From Rhodosalinus sp046542825 (GTDB lineage: Bacteria; Pseudomonadota; Alphaproteobacteria; Rhodobacterales; Rhodobacteraceae): a stretch of 32,856 nt of DNA. Shown one piece after another: positions 16,247-23,771 of the stretch (its first letter is position 1; the number at the start of each line of letters is the position of its first letter). Both the position numbers and the translations under genes were made by a program. The DNA is taken from NCBI RefSeq assembly GCF_046542825.1, contig NZ_JBKHAQ010000019.1:1-32856 (forward strand), read 5' to 3'. Below the pieces are notes generated by a model. It was not told the origin of the DNA. It worked only from the letters and a program-made list of their open reading frames with translations, and ran no database searches.

Positions 16247-17554
16247 ATGACCGACCTCACCCCCCGTGAAATCGTCAGCGAACTGGACCGCTTCATCATC
16301 GGCCAGAAGGAAGCCAAGCGCGCGGTCGCGGTCGCGCTGAGAAACCGCTGGCGGCGCAAGCAGCTCGATCCGGCGATGCAGGAAGAGGTCTACCCGAAGA
16401 ACATCCTGATGATCGGCCCCACCGGCGTGGGCAAGACCGAGATCAGCCGCCGGCTGGCAAAGCTTGCACGCGCGCCCTTCATCAAGGTCGAGGCGACCAA
16501 GTTCACCGAGGTGGGGTACGTCGGCCGGGACGTCGAGCAGATCGTGCGCGACCTGATGGACGGCGCGCTGGCGATGACCCGCGACCAGATGCGCGAGGAG
16601 GTGCAGAGCGCCGCCCATGCCGCCGCCGAGAATCGGGTGATCGAGGCGCTGGCCGGCGAGCACGCCCGCGAGGGCACGCGCGAGATGTTCCGCAAGAAGC
16701 TGCGCGCCGGCGAACTCGACGACAAGGAGATCGAGCTTGAGGTCGCAGAGACCGCCAACCCTTTCCCGGCCTTCGAGATCCCGGGCCAGCCCGGCGGCGC
16801 GATGGGCGGCGTGAACCTGGGCGACATCTTCGGCAAGGCCTTTGGCCAGCGCACCACGCGCAAGCGCATGACCGTTGCCGAAAGCTACGGCATCCTGACA
16901 TCGGACGAGGCCGACAAGCTGCTTGACGACGAAAAGGTGACGGCCCGCGCCCGCGAGGCGGTGGAGCAGAACGGGATCGTCTTTCTCGACGAGATCGACA
17001 AGGTCTGTGCCCGCGCCGAGACGCGCGGCGGCGACGTGAGCCGCGAGGGTGTGCAGCGCGATCTTCTGCCGCTGATCGAGGGCACCACCGTCAGCACCAG
17101 GCACGGGCCCATCCGCACCGACCACATCCTTTTCATCGCCTCGGGTGCCTTTCACATCGCCAAGCCCTCGGACCTGCTGCCGGAGCTTCAGGGCCGCCTG
17201 CCGATCCGGGTGACGCTGCGCGACCTCACGGAGCAGGACTTCGTCCGCATCCTGACAGAGACGGACAATGCCCTGACCCGGCAATATGCCGCGCTGATGG
17301 GGACCGAGGAGGTGAGCGTCGCGTTCACCGAAGAGGGCATCGCGGCGCTCGCCCGGATCGCGGCAGAGGTGAACCGCAGCGTCGAGAACATCGGCGCGCG
17401 CAGGCTCTACACCGTGATGGAGCGGGTGTTCGAGGAACTCTCCTTCACCGCGCCCGATCGCGGGGGCGAGGCGGTGACGGTCGACGCGGATTTCGTGGAG
17501 ACGCACCTGGGCGAATTGACCCGCAGCGCGGACATGAGCCGTTACGTACTCTGA
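16247..17554 (+). CDS. hslU: ATP-dependent protease ATPase subunit HslU (ClpY)
   Basis: AAA+ unfoldase that feeds substrates into HslV. The 435 residues match the family. Motifs: TPREIVSELDRFIIGQ at the start, Walker A GPTGVGKT (57-64), GYVGRDVEQIVRDL, Walker B FLDEIDK (D248, E249), and LLPELQGRLPIRVTL with the sensor/arginine-finger region. An I-domain insertion lies between the Walker motifs. The C-terminus ADMSRYVL is the conserved tail that docks into HslV. AAGGATG precedes the ATG by a suitable distance. The gene ends three bases from the stop of the convergent iminopeptidase gene. Confidence 0.98.
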   Translation: MTDLTPREIVSELDRFIIGQKEAKRAVAVALRNRWRRKQLDPAMQEEVYPKNILMIGPTGVGKTEISRRLAKLARAPFIKVEATKFTEVGYVGRDVEQIVRDLMDGALAMTRDQMREEVQSAAHAAAENRVIEALAGEHAREGTREMFRKKLRAGELDDKEIELEVAETANPFPAFEIPGQPGGAMGGVNLGDIFGKAFGQRTTRKRMTVAESYGILTSDEADKLLDDEKVTARAREAVEQNGIVFLDEIDKVCARAETRGGDVSREGVQRDLLPLIEGTTVSTRHGPIRTDHILFIASGAFHIAKPSDLLPELQGRLPIRVTLRDLTEQDFVRILTETDNALTRQYAALMGTEEVSVAFTEEGIAALARIAAEVNRSVENIGARRLYTVMERVFEELSFTAPDRGGEAVTVDADFVETHLGELTRSADMSRYVL

Positions 17555-17557
17555 CGC

Positions 17558-18529
17558 CTATCCGACTGTCATCGTGTCCATGATCCGGACGAGTTCGGCA
17601 GTGATGCCGGGCTCGCTCAGCGCATGGCCCGCGTTGCGCACCAGCCGCAGGTCGGATCCCGGCCAGCGCTGCGACAGGTCCCAGGCGCGGCGCGGCGGGC
17701 AGATCATGTCGTAGCGGCCCTGCACGATGTGGCCGGGGATGTGACGGATGCGGTCCATCCGGTTGAGGATGTGCCCGTCCTCGTCCAGGAACCCGGCATT
17801 CCTGAAATAGTGATTCTCCAGCCGCGCGAAGGCACGGGCGTATTCGCCCGGTGCCTCGCCGCCGGACCCGTTGTTGTGGATCGAGGCGAGCGCATTCTCC
17901 CAGGCCGTCCAGATGCGGGCGAAGCGCGTCTCGGTCCGCAGGTCGCCGGAAAAGAGACGGCGGTGATAGGCCGCGATCAGGTCGTCGCGCTCGTCCGCGG
18001 GGATGGGATCGACGAAGCGCGCCCAGGTTTCCGGCCAGAAGAGACCCGCGCCCCCGCCATAGAACCAGTCGAGCTCCGCCCGGGTCATCAGGAAGACGCC
18101 GCGCAACACCAGCGCGCGCACCGCCTCCGGGTGAGACTGGGCATAAACCAGCGCCAGCGTCGCGCCCCAGCTGCCGCCAAAGACGATCCAGCGCTCGAGC
18201 CCCAGCGCTTCGCGAATCCGCTCGATATCGGCCACGAGATCCCATGTGGTGTTGTTCTCGACGCTGGCATGCGGGCGCGACCGGCCGCAGCCACGCTGGT
18301 CGAAGAGCACCACGCGATAGCGGGCGGGATCGAAATAGCGGCGCATCGCGGGGCTGCATCCGCCGCCGGGACCGCCGTGCAGGACGACGACCGGACTCCC
18401 GTCCCGGGCGCCACATTGCTCAACGTAAAGCGCATGTCCCCCGGGCACCTCCAGCATCCGCTGGTCGAAGGGATCGATCGGCGGGTAGAGATGCGAGGGT
18501 GTGCGGTTTTGGCCCGAGAATTTGTCCAT
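17558..18529 (-). CDS. pip: Proline iminopeptidase (alpha/beta hydrolase, S33 family)
   Basis: Cytoplasmic serine peptidase that removes N-terminal proline from peptides. The 323 residues show the oxyanion motif HGGPGGG (51-57), DQRGCGRS (78-85), nucleophile S120 in GGSWG, and the likely triad partners D274 (GRYDMICPP) and H302 (NAGHALSEPG). RMLEVPGGHALYVEQCG is typical of the N-terminus. ATG 18529 is chosen because family members start MDKFSGQ-like; no Shine-Dalgarno precedes it, but a TATAGT -10-like element ends six bases before the ATG, suggesting leaderless initiation. It is divergent from ubiG across 49 bp and convergent with hslU. Confidence 0.93.
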   Translation of the reverse strand: MDKFSGQNRTPSHLYPPIDPFDQRMLEVPGGHALYVEQCGARDGSPVVVLHGGPGGGCSPAMRRYFDPARYRVVLFDQRGCGRSRPHASVENNTTWDLVADIERIREALGLERWIVFGGSWGATLALVYAQSHPEAVRALVLRGVFLMTRAELDWFYGGGAGLFWPETWARFVDPIPADERDDLIAAYHRRLFSGDLRTETRFARIWTAWENALASIHNNGSGGEAPGEYARAFARLENHYFRNAGFLDEDGHILNRMDRIRHIPGHIVQGRYDMICPPRRAWDLSQRWPGSDLRLVRNAGHALSEPGITAELVRIMDTMTVG

Positions 18530-18535
18530 GACGGC

Positions 18536-18543
18536 ACTATATT
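18536..18543. promoter_or_regulatory. Overlapping divergent -10 elements for pip and ubiG
   Basis: TATATT (18538-18543) faces ubiG, and TATAGT (complement of 18536-18541) faces pip; they share four bases. This is the only AT-rich stretch in the 49-bp intergenic region. Neither has a clear -35 at 17 bp. RNA polymerase could serve only one direction at a time. Confidence 0.45.
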
Positions 18544-18578
18544 GGTCGTGCGGCCGGGAAGACCATAGGAGATCCGCG

Positions 18579-19325
18579 ATGCAGGCAGCCCAAACCACCG
18601 TAGACGCAGGCGAGGTCGCCAAGTTCGAGGCGATGGCGGCAGAATGGTGGGATCCGAACGGCAAGTTCAAGCCGCTGCACATGCTCAATCCGTGCCGCCT
18701 GGACTACATCACGGCGCAGATTGCCGCGGAATTCGGACGCGACCTGGCGGACGCCCGCCCCTTCGCGGGGCTGCGTCTGCTCGATATCGGCTGCGGTGGC
18801 GGGCTGCTGTCCGAACCTATGGCACGGCTGGGCGCCGAGGTCGTGGGCGTGGACGCCGCGGCGCGCAACATTCCCGTTGCACAGGCCCACGCGGCGCAAT
18901 CGGGGCTCGAGATCGACTATCGCCACGGCGCGGCCGAGGCGCTGGCGGCGGCGGGCGAGCGATTCGACGTGGTGCTCAACATGGAGGTGGTCGAGCATGT
19001 CCCCGACCCGGCGGCCTTTCTCAAGGCCTGCCAGCAGCTTCTGAAGCCCGGTGGGCTGATGGTCTGCTCGACCATCAACCGCAACGCCAAGAGCTTCGCC
19101 ATGGCGATCGTGGGCGCGGAATACGTCATGCGCTGGCTGCCGAAGGGCACGCATGAATGGCGCAAGTTCATCACCCCGGACGAGCTTTACGGCTATCTCG
19201 AGCAGGCGGGACTGAAGCCGGTGGACCGCAAGGGCTTCGTCTTCAATCCGGTCAGCTGGTCCTGGGCAATCTCGCCGCGCGACCTGAGCGTGAACTACGT
19301 GACCGCCAGCACGAAGCCCGGCTGA
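18579..19325 (+). CDS. ubiG: Ubiquinone biosynthesis O-methyltransferase UbiG
   Basis: SAM-dependent enzyme carrying out both O-methylations of ubiquinone synthesis at the inner-membrane surface. The 248 residues contain FEAMAAEWWDPNGKFKPLHM, the N-terminal signature of UbiG, motif I LLDIGCGGGLLSEP (67-80), VVGVDAA, VEHVPDPAAFL and LKPGGLMVCSTINR. A membrane-binding region EYVMRWLPKGTHEWRKFI follows. ATG 18579 has AGGAGA upstream. The product links to RegB, which senses the quinone pool, only by pathway. The gene ends five bases before palindrome C, and converges on marR. Confidence 0.97.
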   Translation: MQAAQTTVDAGEVAKFEAMAAEWWDPNGKFKPLHMLNPCRLDYITAQIAAEFGRDLADARPFAGLRLLDIGCGGGLLSEPMARLGAEVVGVDAAARNIPVAQAHAAQSGLEIDYRHGAAEALAAAGERFDVVLNMEVVEHVPDPAAFLKACQQLLKPGGLMVCSTINRNAKSFAMAIVGAEYVMRWLPKGTHEWRKFITPDELYGYLEQAGLKPVDRKGFVFNPVSWSWAISPRDLSVNYVTASTKPG

Positions 19326-19330
19326 AGAGA

Positions 19331-19360
19331 CCGGCGAATTTTCGGTCGAAAATTCGCCGG
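19331..19360. repeat. AT-rich palindrome C (pair 2, ubiG-marR)
   Basis: A 30-bp inverted repeat with arm CCGGCGAATTTTCG; only the central base pair (19345/19346, G-T) deviates. It starts five bases after the ubiG stop. The core TTTTCGGTCGAAAA matches palindromes A and D except for one base, while its outer arm is GC-rich. Confidence 0.9.
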
Positions 19361-19379
19361 GCGGCGGGCGCGTGGAGTC

Positions 19380-19407
19380 CGAAGAATTTTCGATCGAAAA
19401 TTCTTCG
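19380..19407. repeat. AT-rich palindrome D (pair 2, ubiG-marR)
   Basis: A perfect 28-bp inverted repeat with arm CGAAGAATTTTCGA (centre 19393/19394). It ends on the base before the marR stop codon, and lies 48 bp centre to centre from palindrome C across a 19-bp GC-rich spacer. Its arm is the reverse order of the arm of palindrome B. Confidence 0.9.
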
Positions 19408-19854
19408 TCACGCGCTGTCGTCCTCAAGCCTCAGACGCAGCTCGCGCAGGATCGGAAGCACGGCGCGCACCTTGTCCTCACCAAGGTCGCCTACCAGCTC
19501 CGTGACCATCGGGGTCACGGCCGCCAGCGCCTCGTCCCGCGCGCGCAGGCCCGCGGGGCTGATCGCCACCATCTTGCGGCGGGCATCCTCCCAGTCGGGG
19601 CGAATGTGAACGTGGCCCTGCGCCTCGAGGCGGTGCAGCGTGTTCGTCATCGCGCCACGCGTGACATGAAAGCTGCGGGCAAGCTGCGCCGGCGACCGTT
19701 CGACACCGAAGCGTGCAAGGTGATTGAGCACCGAGAAATGGCTGATCTCCATGCCTCCCGGCAGCACGCGGCTCAGCCGGTTGCGAACCAGCTGGTCGGC
19801 GGTCAGGATCTCACTGAAGAGCGTCACCGCCAGCGCATGTGTCGTCCTGTCCAT
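19408..19854 (-). CDS. MarR-family transcriptional regulator
   Basis: A 148-residue winged-helix regulator. The DNA-binding region is visible: SHFSVLNHLARFGVERSPAQLARSF-type helices near 38-60, then VTRGAMTNTLHRLEAQGHV as the recognition helix and the wing IRPDWEDARRKMVAISPAG (the DxRxxxxxLT-like wing of MarR proteins). Helical ends form the dimer. The ATG at 19854 follows the stop of the amidase gene by two bases (TGAGCATG), so the two are co-translated. It is the last gene of the comF-grxC-amidase-marR series. The ligand and targets are not deducible; the last bases abut palindrome D. Confidence 0.92.
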   Translation of the reverse strand: MDRTTHALAVTLFSEILTADQLVRNRLSRVLPGGMEISHFSVLNHLARFGVERSPAQLARSFHVTRGAMTNTLHRLEAQGHVHIRPDWEDARRKMVAISPAGLRARDEALAAVTPMVTELVGDLGEDKVRAVLPILRELRLRLEDDSA

Positions 19855-19856
19855 GC

Positions 19857-20687
19857 TCAGGGGCCGTCGAACTCCCGGTCGTGTTCCAGCGAGGGCACGC
19901 GACGGCGCGCCTGCGCGGCAGCATCGCGGTCTATCTCGGCATAGAGGATCTGCGGATCGGCCCCCGCCTCGGCCACCACGGCGCCCCAGGGGTCCACGAC
20001 CATGCTGTGCCCCCATGTCTTGCGGGCCTTGCCGCGGCTCGTGGGGTGCGTTCCGGTCTGGGCCGGCGCCAGAACCCAGGCGCCGGTCTCGATGGCGCGG
20101 GCACGCAACAGCGGCTCCCAGTGCGCGGCGCCGGTCACCTGCGAGAAGGCCGATGGGACGGTCAGGATCTCGGCGCCCTCCTGCGCGAGCGCGCGGTAGA
20201 GATAGGGAAAGCGCAGATCGTAGCATACCGTCAGGCCGACCGTTCCAAAGGGCGTCTCGGCCAGCCGGGCGCGGCGTCCGGGGCGGAAGCCCGCTGATTC
20301 GCGGTAGGTCTCGCTGTCGCTGACCTGCACGTCGAACATGTGGATCTTGTCATAGCGCGCGACGATCCGCCCCTCGGGACCGATCAGGAAGGAACGGTTG
20401 GCGAATCGCTCGTCAGCATCGTCGGTCTTCAGCGCGAGCGAGCCGATCAGCAGCCAGAGGCCTGCGCGCGCGGCCTCTTCGCGCAGGCCCGCCAGCACGG
20501 GATCGTTCGCCTCGTGCGTCAGCACGCTGGTCTGGTGCGCGCGGCTGGCCGAGACGCAGTTCGTCACCTCTGGCGTCAGGACGAAACCCGCGCCTTCCGC
20601 CGCCGCCTCGCGCAGCAACCTTGTCACGGTGGCGAGATTCTCCTCCGGCTGGTCGGAAGAGGTGAGCTGCAGGAGCGCGGCGCGCAT
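19857..20687 (-). CDS. Carbon-nitrogen hydrolase (Nit1/Nit2-type amidase)
   Basis: A 276-residue nitrilase-superfamily amidase. The Glu-Lys-Cys triad is clear: E40 in LTPEVTN, K114 in YDKIHMFDV and C155 in TVCYDLRFP. The DVQVSDSETYRESAGFRPG region and VPSAFSQVTGAAHWEPLLRA are typical of the Nit1/Nit2 branch, whose members hydrolyse deaminated glutathione or alpha-keto amides such as 2-oxoglutaramate. Being directly coupled to a glutaredoxin gene makes a glutathione-repair role attractive, but that is inference. The ATG overlaps the grxC stop as TGATG. Upstream in-frame starts would lie inside grxC. Confidence 0.92.
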   Translation of the reverse strand: MRAALLQLTSSDQPEENLATVTRLLREAAAEGAGFVLTPEVTNCVSASRAHQTSVLTHEANDPVLAGLREEAARAGLWLLIGSLALKTDDADERFANRSFLIGPEGRIVARYDKIHMFDVQVSDSETYRESAGFRPGRRARLAETPFGTVGLTVCYDLRFPYLYRALAQEGAEILTVPSAFSQVTGAAHWEPLLRARAIETGAWVLAPAQTGTHPTSRGKARKTWGHSMVVDPWGAVVAEAGADPQILYAEIDRDAAAQARRRVPSLEHDREFDGP

Positions 20688-20956
20688 CAGGCGGCGAGCA
20701 GGGGGTCGAGCTTGCCCGCCCGGTCCAGCGCATGCAGCTCGTCGCAACCGCCGACGTGGGTGTCACCGATGAAGATCTGCGGCACGCTGGTCCGGCCCTG
20801 CGCGCGCTGGATCATTTCCGGCTTGCGGCCGGGGTCTGCCCAGATGTCGAACTCGGTGAATTGCACGCCCTTCTTCCGCAGGAGCCGCTTGGCCGCCACG
20901 CAGAAGCCGCAGAGCGGCGAGGTGTAGATCTCGACGGGTTTCAGGGTGTCGCTCAC
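20687..20956 (-). CDS. grxC: Glutaredoxin 3
   Basis: An 89-residue cytoplasmic glutathione-dependent disulfide reductase of normal GrxC length. The active site is SPLCGFC, with Gly-Phe in place of the usual Pro-Tyr between the cysteines. TSVPQIFIGDTHVGGCDEL carries the cis-Pro and the glutathione-binding GGCD motif. The start is GTG at 20956 with a very good AAGGAGG site; it is 40 bp downstream of comF. It precedes the nitrilase-family amidase with a one-base overlap. The CGFC variant may alter redox potential, though I recall similar variants in Rhodobacteraceae. Confidence 0.95.
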   Translation of the reverse strand: MSDTLKPVEIYTSPLCGFCVAAKRLLRKKGVQFTEFDIWADPGRKPEMIQRAQGRTSVPQIFIGDTHVGGCDELHALDRAGKLDPLLAA

Positions 20957-20996
20957 GGGGTTGGCCTCCTTGGGGCTTGACCTGTCCCCTTGAAAC

Positions 20997-21746
20997 CTAA
21001 GCGTCCCGCGCCGCCCGCGCCAGAACCGCGACGCGAATCTCGCCCGCGCCGGCCCGTGCCAGCGCCTGTGCCGCCGCCTCCAGCGTCGCGCCCGTGGTCA
21101 TCACGTCGTCGATCAGCAGGACGGGGCGCCCGGCCACTCGTGCCGCATGGCGCGGCGTCACGCGAATCGCGCAGGCCAGCGTCTCGGCCCGCTGCGCGCG
21201 CGACTGACCGCCCAGCGCGGCCGTCCGGCGCGGCCGCTCCAGCAGGTCCAGCGCCAGGTCGAGCCCCAGCGCGCGGGCGAGCGGCGCGGCCAGCAGCGCC
21301 GCCTGGTTGAACCGCCGCGCGGCAAGCCTACGCCAGTGCAGCGGCACCGGCGCCACCAGCGCGCCGTCAAGCGCCATGGGTCGCGCCGCCCGCGCCATCC
21401 AGAGCGCAGCGGGACCGGCGATATCGCTGCGGTCCGCGTGCTTGAGGCCGAGCACCAGGCGCCTTCCCATCCCGCGGTAGAGCAGCGCCGCCCGCCCCTG
21501 CACCCAGGGCCGCGGGTGGGCCAGGCAATCGTCGCACTGCACCGCCTCGCCCGGGTCGTCGCCGGGCAGCGGCGTGCCGCAGGCGTCGCAGACCAGCCCG
21601 CCGACAAAGGGGGTCTCGCGCCAGCAGGCGGGGCAGAGGCCGAAATCGCTTTCCACCGGGCCGCCGCAGCCAAGGCAGCGGGGCGGGTAGATCAGCCGCA
21701 GCGCGGTTTGAACACGCCGGGACCAGACACTATCTGTCACGTCCAT
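20997..21746 (-). CDS. comF: ComF family phosphoribosyltransferase-like protein
   Basis: A 249-residue ComF/GntX-type protein, linked in other bacteria to DNA uptake and replication-fork handling. Two N-terminal zinc-finger-like cysteine pairs are seen (CLGCG with CPAC; CDAC with CDDC). The C-terminal phosphoribosyltransferase fold ends with the PRPP loop VLLIDDVMTTGAT. HWRRLAARRFNQAALLA is also standard. The ATG at 21746 overlaps the start codon of the divergent methyltransferase-like gene; a GTG two codons later is an alternative start. Weak GGGG precedes the ATG. It heads the minus-strand series comF-grxC-amidase-marR. Confidence 0.93.
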   Translation of the reverse strand: MDVTDSVWSRRVQTALRLIYPPRCLGCGGPVESDFGLCPACWRETPFVGGLVCDACGTPLPGDDPGEAVQCDDCLAHPRPWVQGRAALLYRGMGRRLVLGLKHADRSDIAGPAALWMARAARPMALDGALVAPVPLHWRRLAARRFNQAALLAAPLARALGLDLALDLLERPRRTAALGGQSRAQRAETLACAIRVTPRHAARVAGRPVLLIDDVMTTGATLEAAAQALARAGAGEIRVAVLARAARDA

Positions 21747-22563
21747 GCAGACCCCTGCCCTCACCGACCCGCGCGCACTGGCGCGCAACCGCGCCCGCGC
21801 GGCTCGTGCGCCGGTGACCTTCCTGCACGATGCCGCGCGCGACGATCTCGAGGATCGCCTCGCGATGGTTAACAGGACCTTTACGGCGCCCGCCGTGATC
21901 AGCCCGCGCCCCGAGGTCTGGGATGGCTGGCTGCCCGGCGCGCAGCACGTTGCGCCCGCGGAGGTGCTGCCGCTGGAGCCGCAGGCGCATGACCTTGTGA
22001 TCCACGCGATGGACCTGCACTGGGCCGAGGATCCGGTGGGCCAACTGATCCAGTGCCGCCGCGCGCTGAAACCTGACGGGCTGTTCCTTGCCGTGTTCTT
22101 CGGCGGCCGCAGCCTGCAGGAGTTGCGCGCGGTGCTGGCGAGGGCGGAAAGCGAGGTGACCGGCGGGCTCAGTCCCCGTGTCGCGCCCATGGCGGAAATC
22201 CGCGACCTGGGCGCCCTGCTGCAGCGCGCGGGCTTCGCCTTGCCGGTCGCCGACAGCGTGACGCTGACGGTGCATTATCCCACGGCGCTGCATCTGATGC
22301 GCGAATTGCGCGGCATGGGCGAGGCCAACGCGCTGGCGGGCCGGTTGCGCCGCCCGACGCGCCGCGCGGTGTTCCTGCGCGCCGCAGACCTCTACGCGGC
22401 GGAGGCGCCGGGCCCGCAGGGCGGCATCGCCGCAACCGCGGAACTGGTGGTGCTGACCGGCTGGGCGCCGGACGAAACCCAGCCGCAGCCGCTGCGACCC
22501 GGGTCGGCGAAGCAACGGCTTGCAGACGCGCTCGGAACGACGGAAACGCCGCTCGGTGATTGA
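21745..22563 (+). CDS. SAM-methyltransferase-fold protein (NDUFAF5/BioC-like)
   Basis: A 272-residue protein resembling the C-terminal half of class I methyltransferases, close to the group that contains mitochondrial NDUFAF5 and BioC. Visible: LTDPRALARNRARAARAP near the start (typical of the alphaproteobacterial group), EPQAHDLVIHAMDLHWAEDP (motif II-like), and RRALKPDGLFLAVFFGG (motif III-like). The glycine-rich SAM motif I normally expected near residues 45-60 is not recognisable (VISPRPEVWDGWLPG there), so methyl transfer is uncertain. The ATG overlaps the comF start codon on the other strand and has no visible ribosome site. hemH follows after 57 bp. NDUFAF5 hydroxylates a complex I subunit, one possible role here. 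Confidence 0.85.
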   Translation: MQTPALTDPRALARNRARAARAPVTFLHDAARDDLEDRLAMVNRTFTAPAVISPRPEVWDGWLPGAQHVAPAEVLPLEPQAHDLVIHAMDLHWAEDPVGQLIQCRRALKPDGLFLAVFFGGRSLQELRAVLARAESEVTGGLSPRVAPMAEIRDLGALLQRAGFALPVADSVTLTVHYPTALHLMRELRGMGEANALAGRLRRPTRRAVFLRAADLYAAEAPGPQGGIAATAELVVLTGWAPDETQPQPLRPGSAKQRLADALGTTETPLGD

Positions 22564-22620
22564 CGTATCGGGTGAAACACATATGTCCACCGGGTAGCCG
22601 CCGAGGACAGGGACACAACA

Positions 22621-23685
22621 ATGCTCGACGCAGCCAAAGCAGAGACCCGCCCGGTCCATGCGCCCGCCGACCACCCGAAGCTGCCGCCGGAGCGGGTCGG
22701 CGTCCTGATCGCCAACCTGGGCACTCCGGACAACTACGACTACTGGTCGATGCGCCGCTATCTGAACGAGTTCCTGTCGGATCGCCGCGTCATCGACTAT
22801 GCGCCCTGGAAGTGGCAGCCGCTGTTGCAGCTCATTATCCTGACCAAGCGCCCCTTTTCCAGCGGCGAGGCCTACAAGTCGATCTGGAACGAGGAAAAGG
22901 GCGAAAGCCCGCTGATGACGATCACCAAGGACCAGACCGCCGCGCTTTCCAAGGCGATGAAAGAGCGGTTCGGCGATCAGGTGATGGTCGATTTCTGCAT
23001 GCGCTACGGCAATCCTTCGACCCAGTCGAAGGTGGACGCGATGGTCAAGGCGGGCTGCACGCGCATCCTGTTCTTCCCGCTCTATCCGCATTACGCTGGC
23101 GCCACCTCTGCCACCGCGAACGACCAGTTCTTTCGCGCGCTGATGAAGCAGAAGTGGCAACCCACCGCGCGCACGGTCGAGCCCTACTTCGAGCATCCGC
23201 TCTACATCGAGGCGCTCGCGCAGTCGGTAGAGCGCGCCTATGGCGATCTGGAACACCGGCCCGACATCCTGGTGTGCTCCTACCACGGGATGCCGCAGCG
23301 CTACCTGATGGAGGGCGACCCGTACCACTGCCAGTGCCAGAAGACGACGCGCCTGTTGAAGGAACGGCTGGGCTGGGATGACACGGAGATCACCACGACC
23401 TTCCAGTCGGTCTTCGGCCCGGAGGAGTGGCTCAGACCCTACACCGTCGAAGAAGTTGCGCGGCTTGCGTCCGAAGAGGGCAAGAAGCGGATCGCTGTGA
23501 TTGCACCCGCCTTCTCGGCCGATTGCATCGAGACGCTGGAAGAGATCAACGAGGAAATCCGCGAAAGCTTCGAAGAGGCGGGCGGGCGCGAATTCACCTA
23601 TATCCCCTGCCTGAACGACGATCCCGCGCATGTCGAGGCGTTGGGCGCCGTGATCGAGGAAAACCTGAAGGGATGGCTGGACTGA
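22621..23685 (+). CDS. hemH: Ferrochelatase
   Basis: Inserts Fe2+ into protoporphyrin IX, the last step of protoheme synthesis, at the inner membrane. The 354 residues include GVLIANLGTPDNYDYWSMRR at the N-terminus, the catalytic H222 in CSYHGMPQRY, the cysteine pair C237/C239 in PYHCQCQKTTR, and FSADCIETLEEIN with conserved glutamates. It is somewhat longer than the bacterial average through the N-terminal tail. AGGACAGGGA precedes the ATG. A possible promoter lies upstream (TTGACG at 22560-22565, TATGTC at 22582-22587, spacing 16). It ends before a bidirectional terminator. Confidence 0.97.
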   Translation: MLDAAKAETRPVHAPADHPKLPPERVGVLIANLGTPDNYDYWSMRRYLNEFLSDRRVIDYAPWKWQPLLQLIILTKRPFSSGEAYKSIWNEEKGESPLMTITKDQTAALSKAMKERFGDQVMVDFCMRYGNPSTQSKVDAMVKAGCTRILFFPLYPHYAGATSATANDQFFRALMKQKWQPTARTVEPYFEHPLYIEALAQSVERAYGDLEHRPDILVCSYHGMPQRYLMEGDPYHCQCQKTTRLLKERLGWDDTEITTTFQSVFGPEEWLRPYTVEEVARLASEEGKKRIAVIAPAFSADCIETLEEINEEIRESFEEAGGREFTYIPCLNDDPAHVEALGAVIEENLKGWLD

Positions 23686-23718
23686 TCGCTCTTCCTGGCG
23701 CAAAACCTTTTCGGACGT

Positions 23719-23753
23719 AAAAAAAGGGCGGCGCTCCGGCACCGCCCGTTTCT
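23719..23753. terminator. Bidirectional intrinsic terminator between hemH and the 64-residue gene
   Basis: A stem GGGCGG (23726-23731) with CCGCCC (23742-23747) has seven As before it (23719-23725) and GTTTCTT after it. Read leftwards it is a textbook hairpin plus seven-U terminator for the small minus-strand gene; read rightwards it serves hemH with a shorter U-tract. It is the clearest rho-independent terminator in the window. Confidence 0.9.
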
Positions 23754-23771
23754 TGCTTCATGAAGCGCGGA

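Noticed and set aside
21869..21883. TTAA-N7-TTTA, near match to a CtrA box
   Set aside because: Second half-site is imperfect and the site is inside coding sequence; chance match likely.
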